From Planctomycetota bacterium (GTDB lineage: Bacteria; Planctomycetota; JAJSAM01; JAJVHW01): a DNA stretch of 50,534 nucleotides. Each line of letters starts with the position of its first letter. Position 1 is the first letter of the stretch. Below the pieces are notes generated by a model. It ran no database searches. It saw nothing but the letters and a program-made list of their open reading frames with translations, and was not told where the DNA came from. A program made the translations under genes and the position numbers. Below are positions 25,401 through 33,395 of the stretch, one piece after another. Where the stretch lies: NCBI GenBank assembly GCA_024280885.1, contig JAJRPF010000010.1:1-50534 (forward strand), read 5' to 3'.

Positions 25401-27254
25401 CGTGCCCTGACTCGACGTCGCCGCGATGTCCTGCTGGTAGTTGATGCCGCTCGGCCCCGTGCCGCTGCCCGCGAACTCGTAGACCCCAACCCAATACGTC
25501 ACGCCCGAGAGCAGACCGGTCAGATCGACCTGCGTGCCCGTGCCCGCGTGGACGACGTAGTTCCCGGTGCCGATCTCGTCACCGAGAGCGAGACTCGAGC
25601 TGGCGCTGTAGAGCACGCCGTCGGTCGGGAGAGCATCAACGGCCGAGCCCTGCTTGATCAGCACGAGGGCCCCGTCGCCATCGCCAGCAGTCCAGGAGAG
25701 CCTCATGGAGTTGCTCGTGACGCTCGAGAACACAGCGCCCGTGGCCTCGTTCGGTTCTGTGTAGAACGACGCTCCCGGAGAGTAGGAAGTGCCAGTCTCG
25801 TTCGCGGCGTATGCGCGGAAGAACACCTGTCGCCCGGCCGGAAGGCCGCTGACGGGCAATGAGTAGACACCCGTCGATGTCGTCCCCTCCGGCACCGGAT
25901 TCGACACCGCAGGAGATACGGCATCCCACACGACGCCGCGCTCCGTGACCGTTCCGTTGCCGGTCGAGTCGAGCGACGCTCCGAGCGTTGCACTCTGCGT
26001 GTCGATGGCGGTGAACGTCGGTGACGAGAGCACCGCCGGCGTGATCTGAGCGGCCGCCTGCCGGCTACCGACCGTCGGGGACGCGGTGTTGTAGCTCTCC
26101 ATCGCAGGGATGCCAGCGTAGCCGTAGAGCGCAACGTGATACGTCGTCCCGGATGTGAGCCCGCCGACAGTGACCTGGTTGGTCGGACCGGCGTAGACGA
26201 CGTAGTTGCCCGTCCCGAGTTGCGATCCTACACCGAATGTGGACGACGCCGTGTACGTGGTGAAGTCCGCAGGGACGGCATCAACGGCCGAGTCCTGCTT
26301 CATGACGACGATCGCGTTCGGGGTCGTGACCGGCACCGACGTCCAGTTCACCGTCATCGCGTCCTGGCCGACGCCTGAGAACGTCGGGACGCCCGGCGGG
26401 TTGGCTTCCGTGTAGAAGTTGGCGGCTGCGGAGTACGCGCTCCCGGCCGCATTCGTGGCGTAGCCGACGAACCAGATCCGGGTCGCGACGGGCATCCCGA
26501 GCCGTGCGTGTGTGAACGCTCCGGGAGTCGGCCCGGGCGCGACGAGCGCGTTCGGGTGGGGCAGCGTCAGGCCGACACCCGTCGTGTTCCAGATTGTACC
26601 GCGCGCGAGTAACCCCGTGCCGGAGACCGTCGCTCCGAGAGTCGCACCGGTCGGCGACACCGACTTGAACGTCGGGGTCGCGGCGCCGGGAAGGACCGGC
26701 GGCGGAGAAGGCACCTCGAACTCGACCCACGACACGCGGATCGAGTCGGCATCCAGCGTGTCCACCTTGATCTCCACGGCCAGATCCGCGTAGCTGGGGA
26801 TGCTGCCCGCATTCGATGACGAGAGCGTGAGAACGAGGTCAGTCCAGGACGTTCGAACGTCGAGCGACTGCCACCGCTGCACGCGATTCCCGTCGGGACC
26901 ATCGAGCAATTCCACGTCGATCCTGCTGTCCTTCGGGTTGCCGCCACCGGTCGAGATGACGCGCAGACGCAGCACGTGGTTCGAAGAGGACGGAGGCGTC
27001 GTGAGCGCGGAGAGGCTGAGCTCCAACCTGCCGCGGTCGGACGTCGTGAACGCATAGTCGGAGTCGTACGCGATCACCTCGTCCGTCGCGTGATGAGCGG
27101 TCGCGGCGCCGGACGCGCCAAAGTCCCGCAGCCGGTCGGCGTTCGTACCGTCGGGGCGCGCGTACTGCTGCGCCCATGCTGGCGACGCGGTTGCGATAGC
27201 AAGACCAATGAAGAGCGCGGTGGAGAGGGCCTGCCGCGAGTTGGAGCGCGTCAT
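22497..27254 (-). CDS. Giant surface cytochrome: beta-sandwich, eight FN3-like repeats, 12 haem motifs
   Basis: A 1585-residue exported protein. The signal peptide ends AWA|QQ near residue 29. Residues about 30-185 form a beta-sandwich domain (opening ARPDGTNADRLRDF; resembles ligand-binding jelly rolls). About 185-1055 holds four copies of a two-domain FN3-like unit: ATLGATL..RGTIWN half, then a half with GSAVDAxPxDG, GTGNYVV and VYEFAGSGTG. From residue 1066 on come 11 CxxCH motifs and a last CX4CH (CWGGGCHH) near the C-terminus, so up to 12 c-haems. The start ATG 27254 overlaps the NHL stop (ATGA), indicating coupled translation. Probably secreted or cell-surface, passing electrons to an external partner; FN3 repeats may act as a stalk or adhesin. 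Confidence 0.9.
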   Translation of the reverse strand: MTRSNSRQALSTALFIGLAIATASPAWAQQYARPDGTNADRLRDFGASGAATAHHATDEVIAYDSDYAFTTSDRGRLELSLSALTTPPSSSNHVLRLRVISTGGGNPKDSRIDVELLDGPDGNRVQRWQSLDVRTSWTDLVLTLSSSNAGSIPSYADLAVEIKVDTLDADSIRVSWVEFEVPSPPPVLPGAATPTFKSVSPTGATLGATVSGTGLLARGTIWNTTGVGLTLPHPNALVAPGPTPGAFTHARLGMPVATRIWFVGYATNAAGSAYSAAANFYTEANPPGVPTFSGVGQDAMTVNWTSVPVTTPNAIVVMKQDSAVDAVPADFTTYTASSTFGVGSQLGTGNYVVYAGPTNQVTVGGLTSGTTYHVALYGYAGIPAMESYNTASPTVGSRQAAAQITPAVLSSPTFTAIDTQSATLGASLDSTGNGTVTERGVVWDAVSPAVSNPVPEGTTSTGVYSLPVSGLPAGRQVFFRAYAANETGTSYSPGASFYTEPNEATGAVFSSVTSNSMRLSWTAGDGDGALVLIKQGSAVDALPTDGVLYSASSSLALGDEIGTGNYVVHAGTGTQVDLTGLLSGVTYWVGVYEFAGSGTGPSGINYQQDIAATSSQGTQVGVPGLTVPTAVSITQMTATLGATLASDGGGTVSERGTIWNATGAPVTENVSAEGGTAAAAFSHARTSFPAGSRIYYRGYAVNGIGTGYSLDASFYTEPTPASGVTFANVGPTTMRISWTSGGGDGAIVVLRAGSAVEAAPADGVEVLAATQFGVGAQLGTGNFVVFRGAGTQVDVSGLTAGTIYHAAVYEYAGSGAGVSGLNVEQDTPASGQQLTLAPIDIPVVSLPTSASVGGTTATLGATLTSIGGAPVTARGTVWNTTGAPIVESAVADGGAALGAFAQARTGFPRGTKIWFRGYAVNFGGTGYTTNSWFHTEPIQAHTVVVSDVRAIQARVSWSAGGGDGVVVVIGDSGTIVGAPVDGVVYTAGSLGVGSQIGNGSVAYVGPANSIRIVGLTEFTTYDVAVFEFAGSGTGTSGINYQQTSPATGSFSTIVATTHNAKYGVSCVQCHSVFGTYVPRDADQETACKQCHNETGAASQKAQVSLHTVNGGGTIVDCGQCHEVHNSSNYSFDTVDTHTGGVTARNLDFIRWNVSKYQPQALEPALFQNRNQFVFKTGNTPYNGVCQTCHTKTSKHTNDGFDDTNGANANTANNSHQQGADCADCHTHLAGFQPGGDNCLACHGISGSSIYDVESQFARASHHVMGGAVTNDDCGVCHAEAADILLHADGSIDLRAPDGGANISVTLPLTRNRLSATLESDVLAVQNDFCLKCHDSDGATVTKFSTDALRPFSSADRIVPDVDAQLDPLQSTFHHPVKQAGSNPYTTSTATNGNAVTMQAPWNQTSNAHDVITCFDCHETTGHGSVNQRFLLDAIDFDTMVATTNGSNLPNGMGASVESFCSRCHSSSVYVTEQNPQQAGSLFDEHGQGKKDHSAANGNELGCMACHGGITNLSGISDNGALPGNLHGSSFTWPNGSGGTSAGTSTEFFLLGGYVNGWDINANRDQASCWGGGCHHNSGSGESYSR

Positions 27255-28486
27255 CGGATCACCTCCACGCGGGACAGGTCGGCGTCGGTCACGAGTACCT
27301 TCCCCAGCTCCGTCCGCTCGATGTCGAGCGGCAACCTGAACTCCCCCAGGCCGTTGCCGACGGTGCCATAGTCCTCGACATAGGCACCGTCCACGGCGTC
27401 GAGCACCTGCACGTTCATGAGGTAAACGTCCAGGACGTGGAGTTTGCCATCCGGATCCAGGAACACGCTCTGTGGCGAGACGAACTTCCCCTCCCAGTCC
27501 CACGTCACGTTCCACCAACCGCTCTTGTCCGGAAAGCCGCCGAAGTAGCGCAGGAACTTGCCGTCGGTGTCATAGACCTTCACGCAGTAGTCTGACTTGT
27601 CGAGGACGTAGACCTCCGTCACATCCACTCCGGCCGAGTCCGTGCGCACGGCAACATCCACCGCGATGGGCTGACCCAGCATGCCCTTGCGGATGGTGCG
27701 CAGGTGACGGCCCGCGAGGTCGAAGACCCACACCACTGATGCCTCGGCATCGGCCACGTAGAGATTGCCGTCGGGGCCGATGTCGAGATCGACGGGTTTT
27801 CGGATCAGTGTCTCGCCGATGCTCAGGAGCTTCCGCCCCGATGTGTCGTAGACCTCGACACAATCGCGCACGTCCTCACCGACATAGATGCGATGCGACC
27901 CGTCGACCGCGATACCGAGCGGGGCCTCGAACCCGCGCAACTCAGCGGTGATCTGGCGGTCGCCGTCGAGGAAGAACACCGCCCCGGCACCGGGATCGGT
28001 GACGAACATCCGATACTCAGTATCGATCGCCAACCGCGTGGGGCGCATCAGCCCATGGACGACACGCAGCGGGTCCGTCGCGGTATCGAGAGAGAAGTAC
28101 TCACGGATGAACGCGAAGAGCCGGTAGTAGTGCTTGTCCCAGCGCGAGTTCTCGTCGATCCAGGTGGTCCAGTCCACCTGGTCCCAATCCTCTTCGACCC
28201 GGCGTTCGGCGAAGAGCCGGAGATCGTCGAGATCGACGTCACCATCTCTGTCGAGATCGCTGTGATCCTTCTTGTCCTTTGCCGATTTTTTTGACTTGTC
28301 GGACTTCTTGGATCTCTTCGACTTCTTGGAAGCTGCCGCATTGTTGTTGCCACCAGCTTTGTTGCCACCGGGTCCCGCCCACGCATCGATGTGGCAAATC
28401 CACACGGCGAGGAGGGCAACGAGGACGGAACCGATGGCGAGGCAGAATCGAAGCGCTGTCGCGCTACCCAACGACCCCGTACGCAT
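27251..28486 (-). CDS. Exported NHL beta-propeller protein with dockerin-like calcium loop
   Basis: A 411-residue protein. The signal peptide ends near DAWA (37). A lysine-rich stretch (about 54-73, repeated SKKS/KSD) leads into an EF-hand/dockerin-type loop at 77-88 with acidic residues D77, D79, D81, D83 and D88. The rest (about 140-411) is an NHL propeller with blades such as APLGIAVDGSHRIYVGE, KPVDLDIGPDGNLYVADAE and SPQSVFLDPDGKLHVLDVY. ATG 28486 has GGAGGAG 7 bases upstream. Its stop overlaps the giant cytochrome start by 4 bases. NHL propellers bind protein or carbohydrate partners; here a scaffold for the cytochrome is likely, an inference from coupling. Confidence 0.88.
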   Translation of the reverse strand: MRTGSLGSATALRFCLAIGSVLVALLAVWICHIDAWAGPGGNKAGGNNNAAASKKSKRSKKSDKSKKSAKDKKDHSDLDRDGDVDLDDLRLFAERRVEEDWDQVDWTTWIDENSRWDKHYYRLFAFIREYFSLDTATDPLRVVHGLMRPTRLAIDTEYRMFVTDPGAGAVFFLDGDRQITAELRGFEAPLGIAVDGSHRIYVGEDVRDCVEVYDTSGRKLLSIGETLIRKPVDLDIGPDGNLYVADAEASVVWVFDLAGRHLRTIRKGMLGQPIAVDVAVRTDSAGVDVTEVYVLDKSDYCVKVYDTDGKFLRYFGGFPDKSGWWNVTWDWEGKFVSPQSVFLDPDGKLHVLDVYLMNVQVLDAVDGAYVEDYGTVGNGLGEFRLPLDIERTELGKVLVTDADLSRVEVIR

Positions 28487-28581
28487 GAGCCATCTCCTCC
28501 GACGGTGAAAGCGTTGCGCGGCAGCTACGCGCGAAGATCCCGCCCGGGGAAGTAGCCTAGTACAGTCGGAGAGCGGACTCC

Positions 28582-28597
28582 GTAACGCCGGTCACAC
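28582..28597. promoter_or_regulatory. Second, weaker CRP/FNR-like dyad
   Basis: GTAA-N6-TCAC (plus strand), read on the minus strand as TGTGACCGGCGTTAC, matches seven of eight bases of the CRP-family GTGA-N6-TCAC dyad. It lies about 100 bases upstream of the NHL gene start and 34 bases from the perfect site at 28631. Confidence 0.35.
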
Positions 28598-28630
28598 TGC
28601 GCCGCAATGGCGCGCCGAAGAGCGCTGCGT

Positions 28631-28648
28631 ACGTGACGTGCATCACGT
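28631..28648. promoter_or_regulatory. Perfect CRP/FNR-like palindrome upstream of the NHL/giant-cytochrome pair
   Basis: ACGTGA-N6-TCACGT is a perfect dyad with 6-bp arms and the 6-base spacing of CRP/FNR-family operators. It lies 145 bases upstream of the NHL start in the 195-base gap after the 12-haem cytochrome gene. A short hairpin in RNA is an alternative reading. The left half GTGACGT also occurs in both dyads at 35371-35427. Confidence 0.5.
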
Positions 28649-28681
28649 GCGCCGCCTCACGAGCCGGTCTTCGCCCGCGCA

Positions 28682-30391
28682 TCACTTCCCGCCCGGAGAG
28701 TACGACTCGTCCTTGTGGTCTTCACCGTGGCATACCAGCGAGCACGATCCACGGAAGCGACCTGTGTCCACGAATTCGAGTCGTCCGTTGGACGACGGCT
28801 GCACCTTCGACTCCATGAAGTTGATGAGATGCGTTTGGTCGCCGCCCGTCGCGCGATTTCGGTCGACGCCGTGCGGGTCGTGGCAAGCCGAACACGGAGT
28901 GTCCTCCTTCACGATGTGCTTCCGGTGCTCTTCGAAGCTCTCGTCGGCGAGGATCGACGCCCGCTCGTGGCAGTCGTAGCAGAGCTGATACGCGGCCGAG
29001 CTCTCGGTGACCTGGCCCTGCGTCTCGTAGCGGTACTTCAGCAGGTAGTCCCAGCGCGAGCCATGTGGGCCACTCGGTCCGGTCCCTCCCGCCGCCGGTC
29101 CGGCGTCGTTGTCATGACAGTCCGTACACGTGATCATCGACCCGATCGTGTAGGGCTGCTTCAGGCTCGGTACATCCGGGTTCTTGCCGCTGGACTCGAT
29201 CGGGTGGAACGACGCATTGCCGATGTCGAAACGAGACCGGATGTTCGCCTGATCCGCCACGCGCCGGATGCGCTTCGGGTCGACGTCGGCGTCGTCGGAG
29301 TGACAGCCGTAGCAGACCTCGAACTCGTACGTCGAGGTCTCCACGGCGATCCCCGAGGAACTCAACCCCGCGACGCCGAGCAGCGGCCCGGAGACGGCGC
29401 GACCCGACGCCGCGTTCCCGTTCGCCTGGTGCGGATTGTGACACGCGCGGCAGCGCGCCGCGCGCTTGCGCCCGTCGGGCGGCGTCTCGGACCCCAACGC
29501 GAGCGTTGTCGTGGACTTCCCGTGCGAAGACCACTTTGTCTGCTCGGCACCGATGTTCTTCGCGGCCACTGAACCCGTGTGACAGACCAGGCAGACGTCG
29601 TCCTCGATATCGCTCGTGAGCAGTCTCTCGCGGCCCTTCGCGCCGTGCTGCACATGGCAACTGCGGCACGCATTTGCCGAGACGTCCGTAAACGTGGAGA
29701 ACTCCCACGGATCGTTGCCGGCACCGTTCCACGTATTGCTCGACGTCGCATGCGCGGAGGCAGCCCAGCCCGTTTCGTCATGGCATTTAAGACAGAGTCC
29801 CCCGGAGCTCGGATCGGTACGCAGGAAGTCCCCGAACGTGTTGTCGTGCGGGTCGTGGCACGACGTGCACTGCATGTCGCCCATCGCATCGACCATCGGT
29901 CGCCCCTGCGTCGTCGGAGCGAAGCGCAGCGTCGTGCCGCGCGCCGCGCGGGATGCCTCGTAAGAGAACGAGATGGGATGATCGTCGCTGAGGTCCTGAC
30001 CTAGACGCGTGCGCCCCGCGGGGAGGAACCCACCTCCCGACATCGCAATGGCCTGCGTTCGGCTCAGGACCTCCCCCATCGCGATCGTGCCGTCGTGACA
30101 CGACAGACACAATCGCGAGGCGCCCGTCGGCTGTCCCGGTTTGACCTTCAACGAGGGCGAGTCATAGGGCGTGTAGGCCCCGCCCGGATCGCGTCGGTTC
30201 CACAGGGGGGCGCGCGCACTCGTATTGTGCGTCGCGTGACAGAACACGCAGATTTGGTTCTCGCTGGTTGCGCGCACCGAACCGGTCCCGCCGCTCGACA
30301 GATTGTGCGGCGTGTCCCGGATACTCTGCGCCGACGCGAGCGTCGCCGCGGACAGCAACAACACGGAAGTCAGGCTGAGTGACACGTTCAT
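28682..30391 (-). CDS. Exported 12-haem c-type cytochrome
   Basis: A 569-residue protein with a signal peptide ending ASA|QS (about 21). It holds 11 CxxCH motifs plus a terminal CX3CH (CSLVCHGEDH), so up to 12 haems. The first about 210 residues (CVFCHATHN, PLWNR, CLSCHDGT, DDHPISF, CTSCHDPHD, CLKCHDE) match, motif by motif, the whole tetrahaem protein encoded at 34587-35228; the remaining eight motifs are an extension of the doubled-CXXCH kind (CRACHNPHQ, CSACHDPHG). Distal histidines for bis-His ligation are plentiful. The start ATG 30391 overlaps the upstream NHL stop by 4 bases (ATGA). Likely periplasmic or extracellular electron carrier. Confidence 0.92.
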   Translation of the reverse strand: MNVSLSLTSVLLLSAATLASAQSIRDTPHNLSSGGTGSVRATSENQICVFCHATHNTSARAPLWNRRDPGGAYTPYDSPSLKVKPGQPTGASRLCLSCHDGTIAMGEVLSRTQAIAMSGGGFLPAGRTRLGQDLSDDHPISFSYEASRAARGTTLRFAPTTQGRPMVDAMGDMQCTSCHDPHDNTFGDFLRTDPSSGGLCLKCHDETGWAASAHATSSNTWNGAGNDPWEFSTFTDVSANACRSCHVQHGAKGRERLLTSDIEDDVCLVCHTGSVAAKNIGAEQTKWSSHGKSTTTLALGSETPPDGRKRAARCRACHNPHQANGNAASGRAVSGPLLGVAGLSSSGIAVETSTYEFEVCYGCHSDDADVDPKRIRRVADQANIRSRFDIGNASFHPIESSGKNPDVPSLKQPYTIGSMITCTDCHDNDAGPAAGGTGPSGPHGSRWDYLLKYRYETQGQVTESSAAYQLCYDCHERASILADESFEEHRKHIVKEDTPCSACHDPHGVDRNRATGGDQTHLINFMESKVQPSSNGRLEFVDTGRFRGSCSLVCHGEDHKDESYSPGGK

Positions 30392-31443
30392 CGTTCGCCT
30401 CCGCCAAGGTATCGGAACACCTGCACGCGTGAGTTGTAGGAATCGCAGACGTAGATGAGCCCACGCTCGTCGATGCAGAGGCCAGCGGGCAATGCGAACT
30501 CACCGTCGTCCGGCCCGGCGGAACCGAAGGCCAACAGGAACTCGCCGCGGTCATCGAAGATCTGCACGTTGTCGAAGAGCGCATCGACAACGTAGACATG
30601 TCCGTCGGGGTCCATGGCGACACCCTTCGGTCGCTGGAGATCGCCACTGGCATCGCCCTCGCCACCGATCGTGGCCAGGGTCTTCCCCTCGGGGGAGAGC
30701 ACCACCACACGGAATTGAAGCGAATCCGCAACGAGCAGCCTGCCGTCCGGCGTCATCGAGAGATGCGTGGGATAGTAGAACGGCCCGCCCATCAACCCGC
30801 GCGGTTCGCCGTCGAGGGTCAGCCGACGCACGTCATGCGTGCCCGAGTCCGCCACGTAGAGGATCTCGCGCTTCGCGTCGACGGCGAGTCCAACCGGCCG
30901 CATGACGTTGCGCGTGATCTCGCGGTCGAACTCGCCGTCGGCCGAGAACCGGACGACACGGCCGAGCGCCGAATCCGCGACGTAGAGACGCTGCTGCGCG
31001 TCGAATGCCACGGCGACCGGAGTCGCCAGCGACGTGGTATCGCCGAGTTCGCGCAGCGACACGTGCTCGCCGCTCCCCAAATCGTAGACGTGTACGGCGT
31101 GGCCATCGCTGTCGGCGACGGCAATCACGGCCGGCCCCGGCGTGCCACCCGGTCCGGTGCTCGGCGCGGACCCGAAGACCGCGACCGCGTAGGGCCGCAC
31201 GAGTGGGTCGTCGCCAGCGCCGGTCAGCCACCCGATCGCGCCGGAGAAGAAACCCCGCTGGATACCGATGTCGCTCGGCTCCGAGACGCTTCCCAGGTAC
31301 GCAATGCGGGCCACAGAGGGCGCCTCGGGCCACGTGCGACCTGCCTCTGCGAAAGGCAGACGCGGAATGCCAGCGCAACCGAAGGGCAACGCGACAAGCG
31401 CCAAGAGAACCGCTCCGCACAGACAGCGTTGGATGTGGGTCAT
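30388..31443 (-). CDS. Exported six-bladed NHL beta-propeller protein
   Basis: A 351-residue protein with a hydrophobic leader ending LPFGC (cysteine 23), a weak lipobox. The C-terminal about 270 residues are NHL blades: ATPVAVAFDAQQRLYVADSALGRVV, RPVGLAVDAKREILYVADSGTHDV, YPTHLSMTPDGRLLVADSLQFRV, RPKGVAMDPDGHVYVVDALFDNV and LPAGLCIDERGLIYVCDSYNSRV. ATG 31443 is used; ATG 31452, overlapping the beta-barrel gene by 7 bases, is the alternative. The stop overlaps the 12-haem cytochrome start. Members of this type are often neighbours of multihaem cytochromes, where they are thought to scaffold or guide them. Confidence 0.87.
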   Translation of the reverse strand: MTHIQRCLCGAVLLALVALPFGCAGIPRLPFAEAGRTWPEAPSVARIAYLGSVSEPSDIGIQRGFFSGAIGWLTGAGDDPLVRPYAVAVFGSAPSTGPGGTPGPAVIAVADSDGHAVHVYDLGSGEHVSLRELGDTTSLATPVAVAFDAQQRLYVADSALGRVVRFSADGEFDREITRNVMRPVGLAVDAKREILYVADSGTHDVRRLTLDGEPRGLMGGPFYYPTHLSMTPDGRLLVADSLQFRVVVLSPEGKTLATIGGEGDASGDLQRPKGVAMDPDGHVYVVDALFDNVQIFDDRGEFLLAFGSAGPDDGEFALPAGLCIDERGLIYVCDSYNSRVQVFRYLGGGER

Positions 31444-31445
31444 GG

Positions 31446-33389
31446 TCACCATTCCCGGGTCACGCTGAAGATGATCCGCGTGTCGCTGAAGCGCGCGCCC
31501 TCACGCGATTCCTCGCGGTGATCCACGAGCAATTCCATGTCAACCCTACCGATCGAGTAGACGGCACGCACGCGCATGTCGAGCACGTCGAGATCGGAAC
31601 CGCGACCGCGCTCCTCCTGCCAGATCGGCTGCGCCTCCAACCGCAAGTCGTACGCCGGCTGGTAGGTCAGCGTTCCGCCGTAGGAGCGCACGCGAAGATC
31701 CGCGCCATCTTCGAATTCCGTGCGGCTGTGCATCGTGAAGAAACCAAGTGTGGCGGCGTCTCCGACGGCGAGGTCGTACGCTGCGCTTCCACGCAGTTCA
31801 TCGAAGGGTGAAAAGTCCGCGTTGTGGCGCTCCCGCTCTCCTGTGAGCCGAAGATCATCCCAGTCGAGCTCGGCTCCGTAGATCGTCGTATCCGAGTCCT
31901 CGAGTTGGTTCGTTCCATCGCCCCGGAGTTCGCGCTGCCGGCGTCGGGTCTTGCGTGCGTAGACGTTGATCGTGTCGAGTATCCGGACTCCTACACGAGC
32001 CGTCCGTGTGCGCGTCTCGAACTCAAGATCCCCGGAGGCGGCATACTCGTAGTCGACACGCACGACTCCGCCATCCGGAATCAGGCCCGTGGCGATGCGC
32101 CGAATCTCGGTCCGCTCATCTCGAATACGAAGGTCGTAGTCAACGTTCTCCACATATGTGATGAACCCCGTAGGGTCGCGAACGACAACGGTGGACGAAG
32201 AGACGTTCGGCTGCGCCAGGAGCGACGTCCTTCCCGTCTGCAACGCAAGACGCTCGCCAAAGACAGGGCGAGAATTGCTCGCGAAGTCATCCTCCTGCCG
32301 CTCGCGAGCCAGAACGAAGCCAGCCCGGATCTGGCCGAACGGGACGTCCTTTCTGTAGTCAAGCGAGAGTTCCCCTCCGTAGCGATCCGTCTGGCCGTCA
32401 TCGAAGTCGTCTCGGCTCTTGAAGCCACTGATCGTGGAAACCAGGCTGTCGTAGAGCGAGTGACGCAACTCCTGACGGACAGTCCTGCTCTCGGTGTCAA
32501 AGCTGTTCGAGAACGACCGATACTCAACGTTCGTGCGCGACGCGAAGTCGTCCGTGAAATCGATCCGAATGTCCTCTGCAAGACGCTCACGCTTCTGATT
32601 GTCGACAGAGGTGTCCAACTCCCAGAACTGGGCGTTCGTGACGAATCGGAGCTTCGGATCGCCTTCGGCTGCCTCAGTGCGAAAGACGTTCGTGAAATCG
32701 ATCCGCTGGGTCTGGTCGTCGCGGCCGATCGGCTCCTCCTTTCGATCCGTCAAGTCCAGGTCAATGGTGGTCCGCGAGCCGCCCTCGGCGTGCGAGCCGC
32801 CTGCACTCAGATAGCGCCCATCGATCTCGCGATCGCCGGACGCATCGATTCCGCGCAACTCGGACTTCGATTGGCGAACAGTGAGGTATCCGCGATAACG
32901 CGGCGTCCGCGCCACCACGCCGACCTCCTGTTGCTCGATGGACGTGCGGATGAACCGGGCGCGAGAGAACGACCGGTCGTCGTCCCGCTGCGCGAGGACG
33001 TGCCCCGAGACGGTTCGATTGCGGAAGACAGTCGCCTTCACGTTGTAGCGCGGAACACTAGCGGTGTCGGAGCCACTCTGCGGCCCTCGGGCCGTCGCCC
33101 ACGACTGCGCGATCGTCCCGGCGATGGTCGCCTCCAACAACCGCGAGTCGTAGATGCTCAGATCCGCATCGACATCCACGCCCGCAGTCAGGAGACGCTG
33201 ACGTTGCGGCTCCTCCCTCCGGCGATCCGTGCGCTCGTGCTGGATCTCAAGCCGAGTCGCGAGGCCGAGGCGTAGCAACGATGTGCCCTGGATCCCCTGT
33301 CGCCGAGCAGCCTGGCTCACGCATCCGGTGAGTGCCGCAGCGACAACGATCGCCGAAGCTCCCGCCACCCACGGGTGCTGGCTCGACAC
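31446..33389 (-). CDS. Predicted outer-membrane beta-barrel, candidate cytochrome-conduit porin
   Basis: A 647-residue protein with a signal ending LTGC (lipobox, C23). From about residue 70 it is almost continuous alternating beta-strand pattern (for example RGYLTVRQSKSELRG, TTIDLDLTDRK, YGGELSLDYRKD), about 20 or more strands. A non-barrel insert near 415-465 has the pattern FITYVENVDYDLRI..IATGLIPDGGVVRVDYEY, which I recall from barrel proteins next to cytochromes in other phyla. It ends in IIFSVTREW, an aromatic C-terminus as in BAM substrates. There are no haem motifs. GTG 33389 lies 6 bases after the preceding NHL stop with no Shine-Dalgarno, so coupling is likely. Porin role is inference. 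Confidence 0.75.
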   Translation of the reverse strand: MSSQHPWVAGASAIVVAAALTGCVSQAARRQGIQGTSLLRLGLATRLEIQHERTDRRREEPQRQRLLTAGVDVDADLSIYDSRLLEATIAGTIAQSWATARGPQSGSDTASVPRYNVKATVFRNRTVSGHVLAQRDDDRSFSRARFIRTSIEQQEVGVVARTPRYRGYLTVRQSKSELRGIDASGDREIDGRYLSAGGSHAEGGSRTTIDLDLTDRKEEPIGRDDQTQRIDFTNVFRTEAAEGDPKLRFVTNAQFWELDTSVDNQKRERLAEDIRIDFTDDFASRTNVEYRSFSNSFDTESRTVRQELRHSLYDSLVSTISGFKSRDDFDDGQTDRYGGELSLDYRKDVPFGQIRAGFVLARERQEDDFASNSRPVFGERLALQTGRTSLLAQPNVSSSTVVVRDPTGFITYVENVDYDLRIRDERTEIRRIATGLIPDGGVVRVDYEYAASGDLEFETRTRTARVGVRILDTINVYARKTRRRQRELRGDGTNQLEDSDTTIYGAELDWDDLRLTGERERHNADFSPFDELRGSAAYDLAVGDAATLGFFTMHSRTEFEDGADLRVRSYGGTLTYQPAYDLRLEAQPIWQEERGRGSDLDVLDMRVRAVYSIGRVDMELLVDHREESREGARFSDTRIIFSVTREW

Positions 33390-33395
33390 GATAGA

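Noticed and set aside
23883..25862. A 659-codon plus-strand frame opposite the FN3 region
   Set aside because: Arg-rich repetitive product that mirrors the repeated FN3 DNA on the other strand.
22497..27254. Annotation of the giant cytochrome as a chitinase or other FN3-bearing glycoside hydrolase
   Set aside because: No catalytic glycosidase motif; the C-terminal third is made of haem-binding motifs.
31824..33275. A 483-codon plus-strand frame opposite the beta-barrel gene, and a 644-codon one at 33375-35309
   Set aside because: Shadows of minus-strand genes with signal peptides and clear domains; no start signals or family.
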